Source: Hyphomicrobiales bacterium (GTDB taxonomy: Bacteria; Pseudomonadota; Alphaproteobacteria; Rhizobiales; Devosiaceae). Taken from it: 45,616 nt of DNA. The stretch's first letter is position 1; the number at the start of each line of letters is the position of its first letter. This document shows, in pieces, positions 8,173 through 16,993 of this stretch. The notes under the pieces were generated by a model that saw only the letters and a list, made by a program, of their open reading frames with translations, searched no databases and was not told the origin of the DNA. The DNA lies in contig UCAU01000049.1 in the NCBI GenBank assembly GCA_900470445.1, positions 1-45,616 of the forward strand, given 5' to 3'. The translations under genes and the position numbers were made by a program.

Positions 8173-9450
8173 TTGTTCGCAGAAATATTGATCGTCGTCG
8201 TTCTCACTATCGTCAACGGCGTGTTGGCGATGTCCGAACTGGCAGTCGTTTCGTCCCGGCCCGCGCGCCTGCGCGCCATGGCCGATCAGGGTAACAAGGG
8301 GGCCGCCACGGCCATCCGCTTGGCCGAAGACCCCGGCAAATTCCTCTCGTCCGTGCAGATCGGTATTACCCTTGTGGGAATCCTGTCCGGCGCCTTTTCC
8401 GGCGCCACGCTGGGCCTGCGCCTCACCGATTGGCTCAAGGATATCGGCGTCGCTGCCAGCGTTGCCGACGTGCTGGGCGTCGGCGTCGTCGTGGTCGCCA
8501 TCACCTATATTTCGTTGATTCTGGGCGAATTGGTGCCCAAGCAGATTGCCCTGCGCGATCCTGAAGGCGTGGCTTCGCGCGTGGCGCCGGGCATGAAACT
8601 GCTCGCTGCCATCGGCTCGCCCATCGTTTTCATTCTTGATCTGTCCGGCCGCACGGTTTTGTCCTTGCTGGGACAGGGTGAGGAATCCGAGGAAAAGGTC
8701 ACCGAGGAAGAGGTCAAGACCCTCATCGCCGAGGCGGCAACGACCGGCATTATCGAAAGCGACGAGCATTCGATGATTTCGGGCGTCATGCGCCTGGCCG
8801 ACCGTTCGGCCCGCGGCCTGATGACCCCTCGCCTCGAGGTCGATGTGATCGATCTGTCCGACGACAGCGACGAAATCCGCAAGGCCATCCTGGGCACGCA
8901 TCGCTCGCGCCTGCTGGTGCAGGATGGTGACGCCGATTCGATCATCGGCGTCGTGGCCATCAAGGACATCATCAGCGTCTTCGCCAATGGCCAGCCGCTG
9001 GAGGTGCGCAAATTCGTGCAGCCGGTGCCGGTGGTGATGGATCATGCCGACGCCCTCGACGTGGTGCGCGCTATTCGCAACGCCACGGTCCACATGGCCC
9101 TGGTGGTGGACGAATACGGCCATTTCGAAGGCATTGTCACCTCCGCCGATATTCTCGAGGTCATTACCGGCGTTTTCCAGGAAGAAACCGGCGACGATCC
9201 GGCGCTGGTGAAACGCGAGGACGGCTCCTGGCTCGTCGCCGGCTGGATGCCGGTCGACGAATTCAGCGAAAAGCTCAAAGTGGCGATACCCAAGGACGCC
9301 AAGTTCGAAACGGTCGCGGGCTATGTGCTGTCCATTATCAACCGCCTGCCGGCGGTGGGCGAGACTTTCGAGCACAATGGCTGGAAATTCGAGGTGCTCG
9401 ATCTCGACGGTCGCCGCATCGACAAGATCATGATGACCAAGCTGAACTAG
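8173..9450 (+). CDS. CNNM/CBS/CorC-domain membrane protein (hemolysin-C/TlyC-like)
   Basis: Starting at TTG 8173 the product has about 425 residues: an N-terminal CNNM (DUF21) membrane domain with about four helices (1-190), a CBS pair (about 205-330) and a C-terminal CorC_HlyC domain (about 345-423). Families of this build are implicated in Mg2+/Co2+ export or resistance; the old name hemolysin is not evidence of lysis. The open frame extends upstream with no ATG, across the der terminator, so the start must be downstream of it; TTG 8173 begins right at the first membrane helix and has GTTGAG a few bases upstream. Start confidence is moderate. The gene ends at a bidirectional terminator facing the SDR gene. 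Confidence 0.85.
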   Translation: MFAEILIVVVLTIVNGVLAMSELAVVSSRPARLRAMADQGNKGAATAIRLAEDPGKFLSSVQIGITLVGILSGAFSGATLGLRLTDWLKDIGVAASVADVLGVGVVVVAITYISLILGELVPKQIALRDPEGVASRVAPGMKLLAAIGSPIVFILDLSGRTVLSLLGQGEESEEKVTEEEVKTLIAEAATTGIIESDEHSMISGVMRLADRSARGLMTPRLEVDVIDLSDDSDEIRKAILGTHRSRLLVQDGDADSIIGVVAIKDIISVFANGQPLEVRKFVQPVPVVMDHADALDVVRAIRNATVHMALVVDEYGHFEGIVTSADILEVITGVFQEETGDDPALVKREDGSWLVAGWMPVDEFSEKLKVAIPKDAKFETVAGYVLSIINRLPAVGETFEHNGWKFEVLDLDGRRIDKIMMTKLN

Positions 9451-9467
9451 GCTTCCGGTCGAAACAA

Positions 9468-9491
9468 AAAGGGCGCCGTGAGGCGCCCTTT
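9468..9491. terminator. Bidirectional terminator between convergent genes
   Basis: AAAGGGCGCC (9468-9477) and GGCGCCCTTT (9482-9491) form a perfect 10-bp stem with a 4-nt loop, with A-run and T-run flanks. It can serve the CNNM/CBS gene on the plus strand and the SDR/purF transcript on the minus strand. Confidence 0.85.
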
Positions 9492-9522
9492 GCGATTATT
9501 GGGTCTGCGCCAGCTACCAGTG

Positions 9523-9555
9523 GACCTCATCCTGAGCTTGTCGAAGGACGAGGTC
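9523..9555. repeat. Palindromic repeat A, copy 1
   Basis: GACCTCATCC (9523-9532) and GGACGAGGTC (9546-9555) form a 10-bp stem with one mismatch around a 13-nt loop, TGAGCTTGTCGAA. The loop is identical in copy 2 (27190-27222), where the two inner base pairs of the stem are swapped in both arms. It lies in the convergent gap between the CNNM/CBS and SDR genes. Confidence 0.9.
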
Positions 9556-9567
9556 GTGGCACCGCTC

Positions 9568-10302
9568 CTAAATCTCTTCGAAGGCCCCGGTCCGCATATC
9601 GAACAGTTGACCATTCTCCTTGAGCGCAGGGCTCAACAGGTCGATCAGCTTGGGCGCGATATCAGCGGGCGTCGGCAGCGTTGCCGGATCTTCCCCCGGC
9701 ATGGCCTTGGCCCGCATCGCGGTGCGTACGGCGCCGGGATAGAACACATTGACGCGCACCTTAGTCTGCTCGACCTCGCCGGCATAGGATTTGACCATGG
9801 CGTCCACGGCGGCCTTGCTGGCCGCATAGAGCCCCCAATAGGGCCGTGCGGACCGCGCTGACGAGGACGAGACGAACACCGCCCGCCCGGCATCGGCCTG
9901 CCGCAGCAGCAGGTCGCACGAGCGCAGCAGCCGGTAATTGGCCGTCACATTGACCGCAATGACCTTGTCGAAATCCTCCGGCGACACATGGGGCAGGGGG
10001 CTGAGCACGCCCAATTGCCCGGCATTGGCAACCAGACCATCCAACGCGCCCCAGCGCTCGAAAATGGCTGCCCCAAGCCGGTCGATGGCATCGCCATCGC
10101 GCAAGTCGAGCGGCACCAAAGTGGTCGAGGAACCCAGGTCCTGGATTTCGTCATCCAGTTCTTCGAGGCCCCCCACGGTACGGGCCACCGCTACCACATG
10201 GGCGCCGCGCTTCGCCGCCTCGATGGCGCTTGCATAACCGATGCCGCGCGAGGCGCCGGTGACGAGGATGACCTTGCCGGCAAGGTCATTGGATACAGCC
10301 AT
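9568..10302 (-). CDS. Short-chain dehydrogenase/reductase (SDR)
   Basis: This 244-residue protein is a classical SDR with an NAD(P)-binding Rossmann fold. The cofactor motif TGASRGIG is at 15-22, VANAG at 91-95, and the catalytic Ser/Tyr/Lys set at about S147, Y159 and K163 (YAASK). The substrate cannot be read from sequence. Its ATG overlaps the purF stop by one base (TAATG), so translation is probably coupled to PurF. A housekeeping rather than a catabolic role is inferred only from this linkage. No separate promoter is apparent. Confidence 0.88.
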   Translation of the reverse strand: MAVSNDLAGKVILVTGASRGIGYASAIEAAKRGAHVVAVARTVGGLEELDDEIQDLGSSTTLVPLDLRDGDAIDRLGAAIFERWGALDGLVANAGQLGVLSPLPHVSPEDFDKVIAVNVTANYRLLRSCDLLLRQADAGRAVFVSSSSARSARPYWGLYAASKAAVDAMVKSYAGEVEQTKVRVNVFYPGAVRTAMRAKAMPGEDPATLPTPADIAPKLIDLLSPALKENGQLFDMRTGAFEEI

Positions 10303-11804
10303 TAGCCGGCCTCTTTGAGCAGGGAGATTTGTTTCGGCTCGTTCTTGGCCCGGCCGTTCAGATCGGTCAACTGTGTCGGATAGTCGCCGGTGAAATAATG
10401 GTCGGTAAACTGCGGCGCCTTGGGGTTGCGCGGCTCGCCACCCACGGCGTCATAAAGCCCGTCGATCGACAGGAACGCCAGCGAATCCGCGCCGATGAAC
10501 CGGCACATCGAGGCCAGGTCCTTATGCTGGTTGGCCAGCAGCTTTTCCGGGTCCGGCGTGTCGATGCCGTAATAATCCGAGAAAAAGATCATTGGGCTGG
10601 CGACCCGCAAATGCACTTCGGTGGCCCCGGCATCGCGGATCATCTGCACAATCTTGAGCGAGGTCGTGCCCCGCACGATCGAGTCATCGACCAGCACGAC
10701 GCGCTTGCCCGCGATCTCGGCGCGATTGGCCGAATGCTTGAGCTTGACGCCAAAGGCGCGGATCGACTGGGTCGGTTCGATAAAGGTGCGGCCCACATAA
10801 TGGTTGCGGATAATGCCGAGCTCGAACGGAATGCCGCTCTGCTGCGCATAGCCGATGGCCGCCGGCGTGCCGCCATCGGGCACCGGCACCACCACATCGG
10901 CCTCGACCGGGGCTTCCTTGGCGAGATTGATGCCCATGCCCTTGCGCGCCGAATAGACGCTGCGGCCGGCCACCACCGAATCGGGACGGGCGAAATAGAC
11001 ATATTCAAACAGGCAGGGCCGCTCTGGCGCCGGGCGAGCCGGCTTGCGCTCATCGATGCTGATCGAACCATCCGGCTGGATTTCGCAGATGATGACTTCG
11101 CCATTCTCGACGTCGCGAATGTATTTGGCGCCGATCATGTCGAGCGCACAGGTCTCCGAGCAGAAGATCGGCTTGCCATCGAGTTCGCCCATCACCAGCG
11201 GCCTTATGCCCACTGGGTCGCGCGCCGCGATCAGCTTGGTGCGGGTCATGGCCAGCATGGCATAGCCGCCTTCCATCTGGCGGATGGCGTCGATGAAGCG
11301 GTCGGTGGTGGAGGAATGGCGCGACCGCGCCACCAGATGCAGCACCACTTCGGTGTCCGACGTGGACTGGCAGATGGCGCCGGTGGCGATGATCTGCCGG
11401 CGCAGCGTCAGTCCATTGGTGAAATTGCCGTTATGGGCAATGGCGATGCCACCAGCCTCAAGCTCAGCAAACAGCGGCTGCACATTGCGCAGCGCCACCT
11501 CGCCCGTGGTCGAATAGCGCGTGTGGCCCATGGCCATGGCACCGGGCAACTTGGCCAACAAAGCCGGGTCCGTATAATGGTCGCCCACCAGGCCCATGCG
11601 CTTTTCGGTATAGAATTGCTTGCCATCGAAGCTGACAATGCCCGCCGCTTCCTGGCCGCGATGCTGCAAAGCATGCAGCCCCAGCGCGGTGAGGGTGGCG
11701 GCATCGTTATGCCCCAAAATGCCAAACACGCCGCACTCTTCATGCAGCGTGTCGCCATTGAGATCGAATGAGTCGTCGCTCGGATGGTTCACCGGGCTCT
11801 CCAT
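10302..11804 (-). CDS. purF: Amidophosphoribosyltransferase
   Basis: PurF makes 5-phosphoribosylamine from PRPP and glutamine, the committed step of purine synthesis. The 500-residue product has a short N-terminal propeptide ending before C24 (EECGVFGI), which would become the N-terminal nucleophile after cleavage. The Ntn glutaminase domain includes LQHRGQEAAG and HTRYSTTG. The phosphoribosyltransferase domain carries the PRPP-binding motif VVLVDDSIVRGTTS and the C-terminal IGADSLAFLS. It is followed by the one-base-overlapping SDR gene. The 164-bp leader up to cvpA holds no gene and probably contains the promoter. Confidence 0.96.
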   Translation of the reverse strand: MESPVNHPSDDSFDLNGDTLHEECGVFGILGHNDAATLTALGLHALQHRGQEAAGIVSFDGKQFYTEKRMGLVGDHYTDPALLAKLPGAMAMGHTRYSTTGEVALRNVQPLFAELEAGGIAIAHNGNFTNGLTLRRQIIATGAICQSTSDTEVVLHLVARSRHSSTTDRFIDAIRQMEGGYAMLAMTRTKLIAARDPVGIRPLVMGELDGKPIFCSETCALDMIGAKYIRDVENGEVIICEIQPDGSISIDERKPARPAPERPCLFEYVYFARPDSVVAGRSVYSARKGMGINLAKEAPVEADVVVPVPDGGTPAAIGYAQQSGIPFELGIIRNHYVGRTFIEPTQSIRAFGVKLKHSANRAEIAGKRVVLVDDSIVRGTTSLKIVQMIRDAGATEVHLRVASPMIFFSDYYGIDTPDPEKLLANQHKDLASMCRFIGADSLAFLSIDGLYDAVGGEPRNPKAPQFTDHYFTGDYPTQLTDLNGRAKNEPKQISLLKEAG

Positions 11805-11968
11805 GCCAATGCTGCCCTCAACTGCAGAACTGCCGTCGCCAATGGCGACAAGGCCGTGCGCAGCGCTTTCGCTCTACGCAATAGCCCAAATTGGTGTCCC
11901 CGACCAATGTTGTCACAAAGGGTCAGGGTTGTGGCAAGCACAGCGCGCTCACCGGAAAATGATCGTCC

Positions 11969-12595
11969 TCAGGCGCCAGGCGCGACCGGGGCCGGCGGCG
12001 TTACGGGCGGAACCGTGCTGTCTTCGGTGGCATCGGTGCCTTCGTCCACGGGCGCCGGCGGCGCCTCGGGATCTTCGGTCAGGCCCGTGCCGCCCTTGAG
12101 AATTTCGGTAACCTGCTGCTCAAGACCTTCTGGCAGCATGGAAATCAGCGTATTGCCCATATTCTGCAGATGCGGCAGCGATTGCGACTGCGCAGCCCAA
12201 GGCGGCAGATTGTTGGGCAAGAGCCACGTGCCGAAAATCGTGATCACGATGGCGATCAGCACGCCGCGCAACACACCGAAAACGAAACCCAGCGTCCGAT
12301 CGATCGGGCCAACGCGGCTGTCGACGACAAAATCGGCAATGCGCATGGTCAACAGATGCAGCACGATCAGCGCGACGATGAAAGTCACGACCACGGTGGC
12401 GATATCGGCCACGATCTGCTCGGCAATATATTGCCGGGCAATTTCCGGATGATACTGCCACATATAGATGGCGATAGCGGCCGAACCGGCCCATGTCGCC
12501 AGCGAAAGCACTTCGCGGGTCAGCCCGCGCGCGGTGGCCAGGATTGCCGAAATCAGCACCAGTACACCAACACCAACGTCGAACGCTGTCAGCAT
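11969..12595 (-). CDS. cvpA: CvpA family membrane protein
   Basis: The 208-residue product has four membrane segments (about 5-22, 33-50, 65-85 and 100-125) and belongs to the CvpA family, named for colicin V production but broadly linked to envelope homeostasis and stress resistance. The typical features are FDVGVGVLVLISAILATARG at the N terminus and the DRTLGFVFGVLRG loop before the last helix. The C-terminal 45 residues are Pro/Glu/Thr-rich and probably disordered. CvpA next to purF is a long-noted association, also seen in gamma-proteobacteria. The gap to radA (129 bp) contains no gene that I can support. Confidence 0.85.
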   Translation of the reverse strand: MLTAFDVGVGVLVLISAILATARGLTREVLSLATWAGSAAIAIYMWQYHPEIARQYIAEQIVADIATVVVTFIVALIVLHLLTMRIADFVVDSRVGPIDRTLGFVFGVLRGVLIAIVITIFGTWLLPNNLPPWAAQSQSLPHLQNMGNTLISMLPEGLEQQVTEILKGGTGLTEDPEAPPAPVDEGTDATEDSTVPPVTPPAPVAPGA

Positions 12596-12724
12596 ATGTC
12601 TTCGCTTAGCTCCAGTTGCCGCCCCGGCTTATTGGGCTTCGTTTAGCCGCTTTGTGTTGCAAAGCCAAGGCTTACGGCGCCTCCGATGCGCGATCTTCCC
12701 AGAAAGCGACAAACTGTGCCGGCT

Positions 12725-14125
12725 CTACCACTGCTCCGGCTCTTTTGCCGGCGCCTTGCCATTGGCCGCAATCCGCCCCACCAGTTCCGATAAAGCGGTA
12801 AACTCGGATACGTCGAGCCCGCTATTGCGATCCGCATTGCTCAACCGCCCGGTCGACACCGCCTTGAACCCCAATTTACCCGCTTCACGCAGCCGCAGCG
12901 AGCCATGCACCACCGGCCGCACGCCACCCGCCAGCGAAATTTCGCCAAAATAGACCGAATCCTTGGGCAGGGGCGACCCAGTCAGCGAGGAAATCAGCGC
13001 CGCCGCTACCGCCAGATCGGCCGCCGGCTCGTTGATTTTCAGCCCGCCCGCTACGTTGAGATAAATATCATTGGCCCCGATCCGCACCCCGCAACGGGTT
13101 TCGAGCACGGCCAGCACCATGGAGAGGCGCGAGCTATCCCAGCCCACCACGGCCCGGCGCGGCGTGCCCAGCGGGGAGGGCGCCACCAGCGCCTGGATTT
13201 CGATCAGCAGGGGCCGCGTGCCCTCCATGCCGGCAAACACGGCAGAGCCCGCCGCGCCCTCGTCCCGCTGGTCGAGGAACAGCGCCGACGGGTTGGAAAC
13301 TTCCTCCAGCCCCAGCTCGGTCATGGCGAAGACGCCGATTTCGTCGGTCGCGCCATAGCGGTTCTTCACGCCGCGCAAAATACGGAACGTGTGGCTGGTG
13401 TCGCCCTCGAAATACAGCACCGCATCGACCATGTGCTCGACCACCCGCGGCCCGGCGATCTGCCCATCCTTAGTGACATGGCCCACCAGCACGACCGCCG
13501 CGCCGCTTTTCTTGGCAAAGCGCGTCAGCGCCTGCGCCGAGGTGCGCACCTGGGTCACCGTGCCCGGCGCAGAATCGACGCGATCCGTCCACAGCGTCTG
13601 GATCGAATCGATGATGACGAGGTCCGGGGCCGGGCCGTTTTCCAGCGTCGCGAGAATAATTTCGACATTGGTCTCGGCGGCCAGCAGCACTTCGGCATCG
13701 CCCAGCCCCAGCCGCTGCGCCCGCAGCCGCACCTGCGCCACCGCTTCTTCGCCCGAAACATAGACGACGCGCTTGCCCCGATTGGCCAAAGCCGCTGCCG
13801 ATTGCAGCAACAGCGTCGATTTACCGATACCCGGATCGCCGCCCACCAGCAGGGCCGAACCCATCACAAAGCCGCCGCCAGTGACCCGGTCCAGCTCGCC
13901 AATGCCCGTCACCACCCGTGCCGCGCTCTCGGTCTCACCGGACAGCGGCACCAGATTGGTCGGCTTGCCATTGGCCTTGGCCGATTTGGGGCCCGCGCCA
14001 ACCCCGCTATCGGTCATCTCCTCGACCATCGTGTTCCAGTCGCCACAGGCGTCGCAGCGCCCCTGCCACCGGGTGGAGACGGCGCCGCAGGCTTGGCAGA
14101 CAAAGGAAGATCGGGATTTGGCCAA
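12725..14125 (-). CDS. radA: DNA repair protein RadA (branch-migration ATPase)
   Basis: RadA (Sms) is a RecA-like, DnaB-type ATPase that promotes branch migration and processing of recombination intermediates. The 466-residue product starts with a zinc finger (C10, C13, C24, C27), then Walker A GDPGIGKST at 96-104, the RadA-specific KNRYG motif at 254-258 and a C-terminal Lon-protease-like domain (about 290-455). All expected motifs are intact. The start codon is TTG; no in-frame ATG lies close upstream. A LexA box 57 bases upstream suggests SOS control. The gene lies between alr and cvpA, all leftward. Confidence 0.95.
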   Translation of the reverse strand: MAKSRSSFVCQACGAVSTRWQGRCDACGDWNTMVEEMTDSGVGAGPKSAKANGKPTNLVPLSGETESAARVVTGIGELDRVTGGGFVMGSALLVGGDPGIGKSTLLLQSAAALANRGKRVVYVSGEEAVAQVRLRAQRLGLGDAEVLLAAETNVEIILATLENGPAPDLVIIDSIQTLWTDRVDSAPGTVTQVRTSAQALTRFAKKSGAAVVLVGHVTKDGQIAGPRVVEHMVDAVLYFEGDTSHTFRILRGVKNRYGATDEIGVFAMTELGLEEVSNPSALFLDQRDEGAAGSAVFAGMEGTRPLLIEIQALVAPSPLGTPRRAVVGWDSSRLSMVLAVLETRCGVRIGANDIYLNVAGGLKINEPAADLAVAAALISSLTGSPLPKDSVYFGEISLAGGVRPVVHGSLRLREAGKLGFKAVSTGRLSNADRNSGLDVSEFTALSELVGRIAANGKAPAKEPEQW

Positions 14126-14181
14126 TGGAAACTCGCGAATGCAACTATGCCGACGCTAGCCGCAAATGCCAGTCACCGCAA

Positions 14182-14196
14182 GAACAAATAGCGAAC
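14182..14196 (-). promoter_or_regulatory. LexA (SOS) box upstream of radA
   Basis: On the plus strand the sequence is GAACAAATAGCGAAC; on the radA strand it is GTTC-N7-GTTC. It matches the alphaproteobacterial LexA consensus at all eight fixed bases and differs at a single spacer base from the box at 4955. It lies 57 bases upstream of the radA start in the 73-bp gap after alr, overlapping no gene. Confidence 0.72.
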
Positions 14197-14198
14197 GG

Positions 14199-15329
14199 TT
14201 ATGCAGGCAGATTGCCGTCGCCAACATAGCTGCGATTATAGCGGCCCTGCTTGAGCGAGGTCAGGATTTCGTAGCCGATCGTGCCGGCTGCATCGGCCTG
14301 ATCATCCGCGCCGATCAGGTTGCCCAGCACTTCGGCGCCCTCGCCGGGGGAGGGCAGGTCCGAGCCGAGTTCGGTAATATCCACGATGGTCGTATCCATC
14401 GAAATCCGCCCGATCACCGGGCAGGCCTTGCCGCGAATGACCACCTTGCCGCCCGGCCGCATATTCGTGCCCGATAGCGAGCGCAGGAAACCATCGGCAT
14501 AGCCATGCGCGATGATGGCCAGCCGGCTATTGCGCGACAGCGAATAGGTCGCGCCATAGCCCACGCTCTCGCCCGTGCGGGCCTCGACCACCTGCAGGAT
14601 CGGCACATGCAGCGTCGCCACCGCCGCCATTGGATTCTTGCGCCCGTTCACTGCCCGGCCGCCATAAAGCGCAATGCCGGGCCGCACCATCTGAAAATGA
14701 TAGTCGCGCCCGCTCATCAGCCCGGCCGAATTGGCCAGCGAGGCCGGAATTCCCGGAAACTGGTTCAGCACCGAGCTGAACAGCGCCAGCTGTGTGCGGT
14801 TTTTCTCGTGATTGGGCGTATCAGCACAGGCCAGATGGCTCATCACCATCTGCGGCGCATAGCCCAGCGTTTCGATCTGCTGGCGCACCACGCTGGCTTC
14901 ATTGAGCCGGAAGCCCAGCCGGTTCATGCCGGTATCGAAATGGAACGCCGACGGATAGGCCTCGTTGCGTTCCACGCATTTGGCCAGCCATTCCTCCAGC
15001 ATCGCCACCGAGGAAATCACCGGCATCAGATTCTGCCGCACATAAAGATTGGCCGCGCCCGGATAGAGCCCGTTGAGCACGAAGATATGCGCATCGGGTA
15101 CCGCCGCGCGCACCGCCATGCCCTCATCGGGCGTCGCCACGAAGAAGAAGCGCGCGCCCGCCGCATGCAGCGCCTTGCTTGCCATGGTAATGCCCATGCC
15201 ATAGGCGTCGGCTTTCACCACGGCAGCCGTCAGCGCCCCGGCGCTCACGCGGTCGAGCGCGCGCCAGTTGCGGGCCAACGCGCCCAGATCGATGCTTAAT
15301 TGGCCCCCGAGGCCTGAAGTCAGCGCCAT
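14199..15329 (-). CDS. alr: Alanine racemase
   Basis: Alr interconverts L- and D-alanine with pyridoxal phosphate, supplying D-Ala for peptidoglycan. The 376-residue product has the PLP lysine K39 in VVKADAYGMG at the N-terminal barrel, and the opposing catalytic tyrosine Y258 in VGYGATYS, plus RPGIALYG and the C-terminal beta domain with GRISMDTT. The start lies two bases after the dnaB stop, so the two genes probably share a transcript. Biosynthetic (alr) rather than catabolic (dadX) is inferred from the housekeeping setting. Confidence 0.94.
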   Translation of the reverse strand: MALTSGLGGQLSIDLGALARNWRALDRVSAGALTAAVVKADAYGMGITMASKALHAAGARFFFVATPDEGMAVRAAVPDAHIFVLNGLYPGAANLYVRQNLMPVISSVAMLEEWLAKCVERNEAYPSAFHFDTGMNRLGFRLNEASVVRQQIETLGYAPQMVMSHLACADTPNHEKNRTQLALFSSVLNQFPGIPASLANSAGLMSGRDYHFQMVRPGIALYGGRAVNGRKNPMAAVATLHVPILQVVEARTGESVGYGATYSLSRNSRLAIIAHGYADGFLRSLSGTNMRPGGKVVIRGKACPVIGRISMDTTIVDITELGSDLPSPGEGAEVLGNLIGADDQADAAGTIGYEILTSLKQGRYNRSYVGDGNLPA

Positions 15330-15331
15330 GC

Positions 15332-16816
15332 CTATTCCATGCGTTCAGGCAGGTAGTCCGCCCGAGCCAGATTGCCGAAGCGGGTAAATTGCGCCTCAAA
15401 ACTTAACTGCACAGTACCAGTGGGGCCGTGTCGTTGCTTGGCGATGATAACTTCTGCCTTGCCGTGCACTTTTTCCATCTCGCTCTGCCAGGCCAAGTGC
15501 TCGGGCGTACCCTCTTTGGGTTCCTTGTTCTTGAGGTAGTATTCTTCGCGATACACGAACAACACCACGTCAGCGTCCTGCTCGATAGAGCCCGATTCGC
15601 GCAAATCCGCTAGCTGCGGATGCTTGTCATCGCGCGACTCCACCTGACGCGACAACTGGGACAGCGCAATCACCGGCACTTCCAGCTCCTTGGCCAGCGC
15701 CTTGAGCGTGGTGGTGATTTCGGTCAGTTCCTGCACGCGGTTCTGGCTAGATGCCTTGCTCGAGCCCGTCAGCAGCTGCAGATAATCCACGATCAGGCAA
15801 TCGAGCCCCTTCTGCCGCTTCAGCCGCCGCGCCCGCGCCGCCAACTGCGCCACCGAGATACCGCCGGTATCGTCGATATAGAGCGGCATCACGCTCATCA
15901 TGTTGGATACGTCGACCAGCTTGGTGAATTGGCTGTCATGAATCTTGCCGCGGCGGATATCGGAGGAGGAGACCTCCGCCTGCTCGGCCAGAATACGCGT
16001 CGCCAGCTGTTCCGAACTCATTTCGAGGCTGAAAAAGCCCACTACGCCGCCATTGACCGTCTTGAGATGCCCGTCCGCCTGCACCTCGCTCTTATAGGCC
16101 TTGGCCACGTTGAACGCGATATTGGTCACCAGCGAGGTCTTGCCCATGGCAGGGCGTCCGGCCAGCACGATCAAGTCGCTGCGCTGCAACCCGCCCATCT
16201 GCCGGTCCAGGTCGTCCAGCGCCGTGGCAATGCCCGACAGGCCGCCGTCACGCTGATAGGCCTCGCCCGCCATGCGGATGGAGGCCTGTAGCGCCGTGCC
16301 GAACGCCTGAAAGCCGCCATCATAGCGGCCTTTCTCGGCCAGCTGGAACAGCGCGCCTTCGACCTTTTCGATCTGCTTGACCGGCGTCATCTCGACATCG
16401 GATTCGTAGGCTTCCGACACCATCTCCTCGCCGACGAGAATCAGGCTGCGGCGAATCGCCAGGTCATAGATGGCCTGGCCGTAATCGGCTGCGTTGATAA
16501 CGGTGGTGGCTTCCGCCGCCATGCGTGCCAGATATTGTGCCATGGTCATTTCAGGCAGCAGCTGGTCGGGCAGATGGGTCTTGATGGTGGTCGGGTCAGC
16601 CGATTTGCCGGCGCGGATGATCTTGCCCACCAGCTCATAAATGTCGCGGTGGATCGGCTCGTAAAAATGCTCGGGCTCGAGGAAGTCGGACACCCGATAG
16701 AACGCGTCATTGTTCAGCAGGATAGCGCCCAGCAGCGCCTGCTCGGCCTCCACATTGTGCGGGGCCAGGCGGAAGGACTTTTCCTCGGCACTATGCAGCC
16801 GTGCGATCTCTGCCAT
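15332..16816 (-). CDS. dnaB: Replicative DNA helicase DnaB
   Basis: DnaB is the hexameric helicase that unwinds DNA at the replication fork. The 494-residue product has the N-terminal primase-interacting domain (about 18-120), a linker, and the RecA-like motor with Walker A GRPAMGKTS at 220-228 and Walker B LDCLIVDYLQLL. A strong ribosome site (AGGGAGG) lies about seven bases before the ATG. No intein or insertion is visible. The 177-bp gap upstream holds the promoter region and the end of the TetR gene. It leads a leftward run dnaB-alr-(LexA box)-radA. Confidence 0.96.
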   Translation of the reverse strand: MAEIARLHSAEEKSFRLAPHNVEAEQALLGAILLNNDAFYRVSDFLEPEHFYEPIHRDIYELVGKIIRAGKSADPTTIKTHLPDQLLPEMTMAQYLARMAAEATTVINAADYGQAIYDLAIRRSLILVGEEMVSEAYESDVEMTPVKQIEKVEGALFQLAEKGRYDGGFQAFGTALQASIRMAGEAYQRDGGLSGIATALDDLDRQMGGLQRSDLIVLAGRPAMGKTSLVTNIAFNVAKAYKSEVQADGHLKTVNGGVVGFFSLEMSSEQLATRILAEQAEVSSSDIRRGKIHDSQFTKLVDVSNMMSVMPLYIDDTGGISVAQLAARARRLKRQKGLDCLIVDYLQLLTGSSKASSQNRVQELTEITTTLKALAKELEVPVIALSQLSRQVESRDDKHPQLADLRESGSIEQDADVVLFVYREEYYLKNKEPKEGTPEHLAWQSEMEKVHGKAEVIIAKQRHGPTGTVQLSFEAQFTRFGNLARADYLPERME

Positions 16817-16993
16817 CTTAGCCTCCCTAACGACGTTAACCTTTCTTAACCACGCGATGCGGGCCAGAGTCTCGACCTACCGGAGGAGGGGTTAACACGC
16901 CCTGACCCGGTCCTGTGAACACTGGGGACAACGGGGAATGTAAATAGCGTTGCTTGCATGTGAGCAAGGCAGCAGCATGGCATGAGTCGCGGG

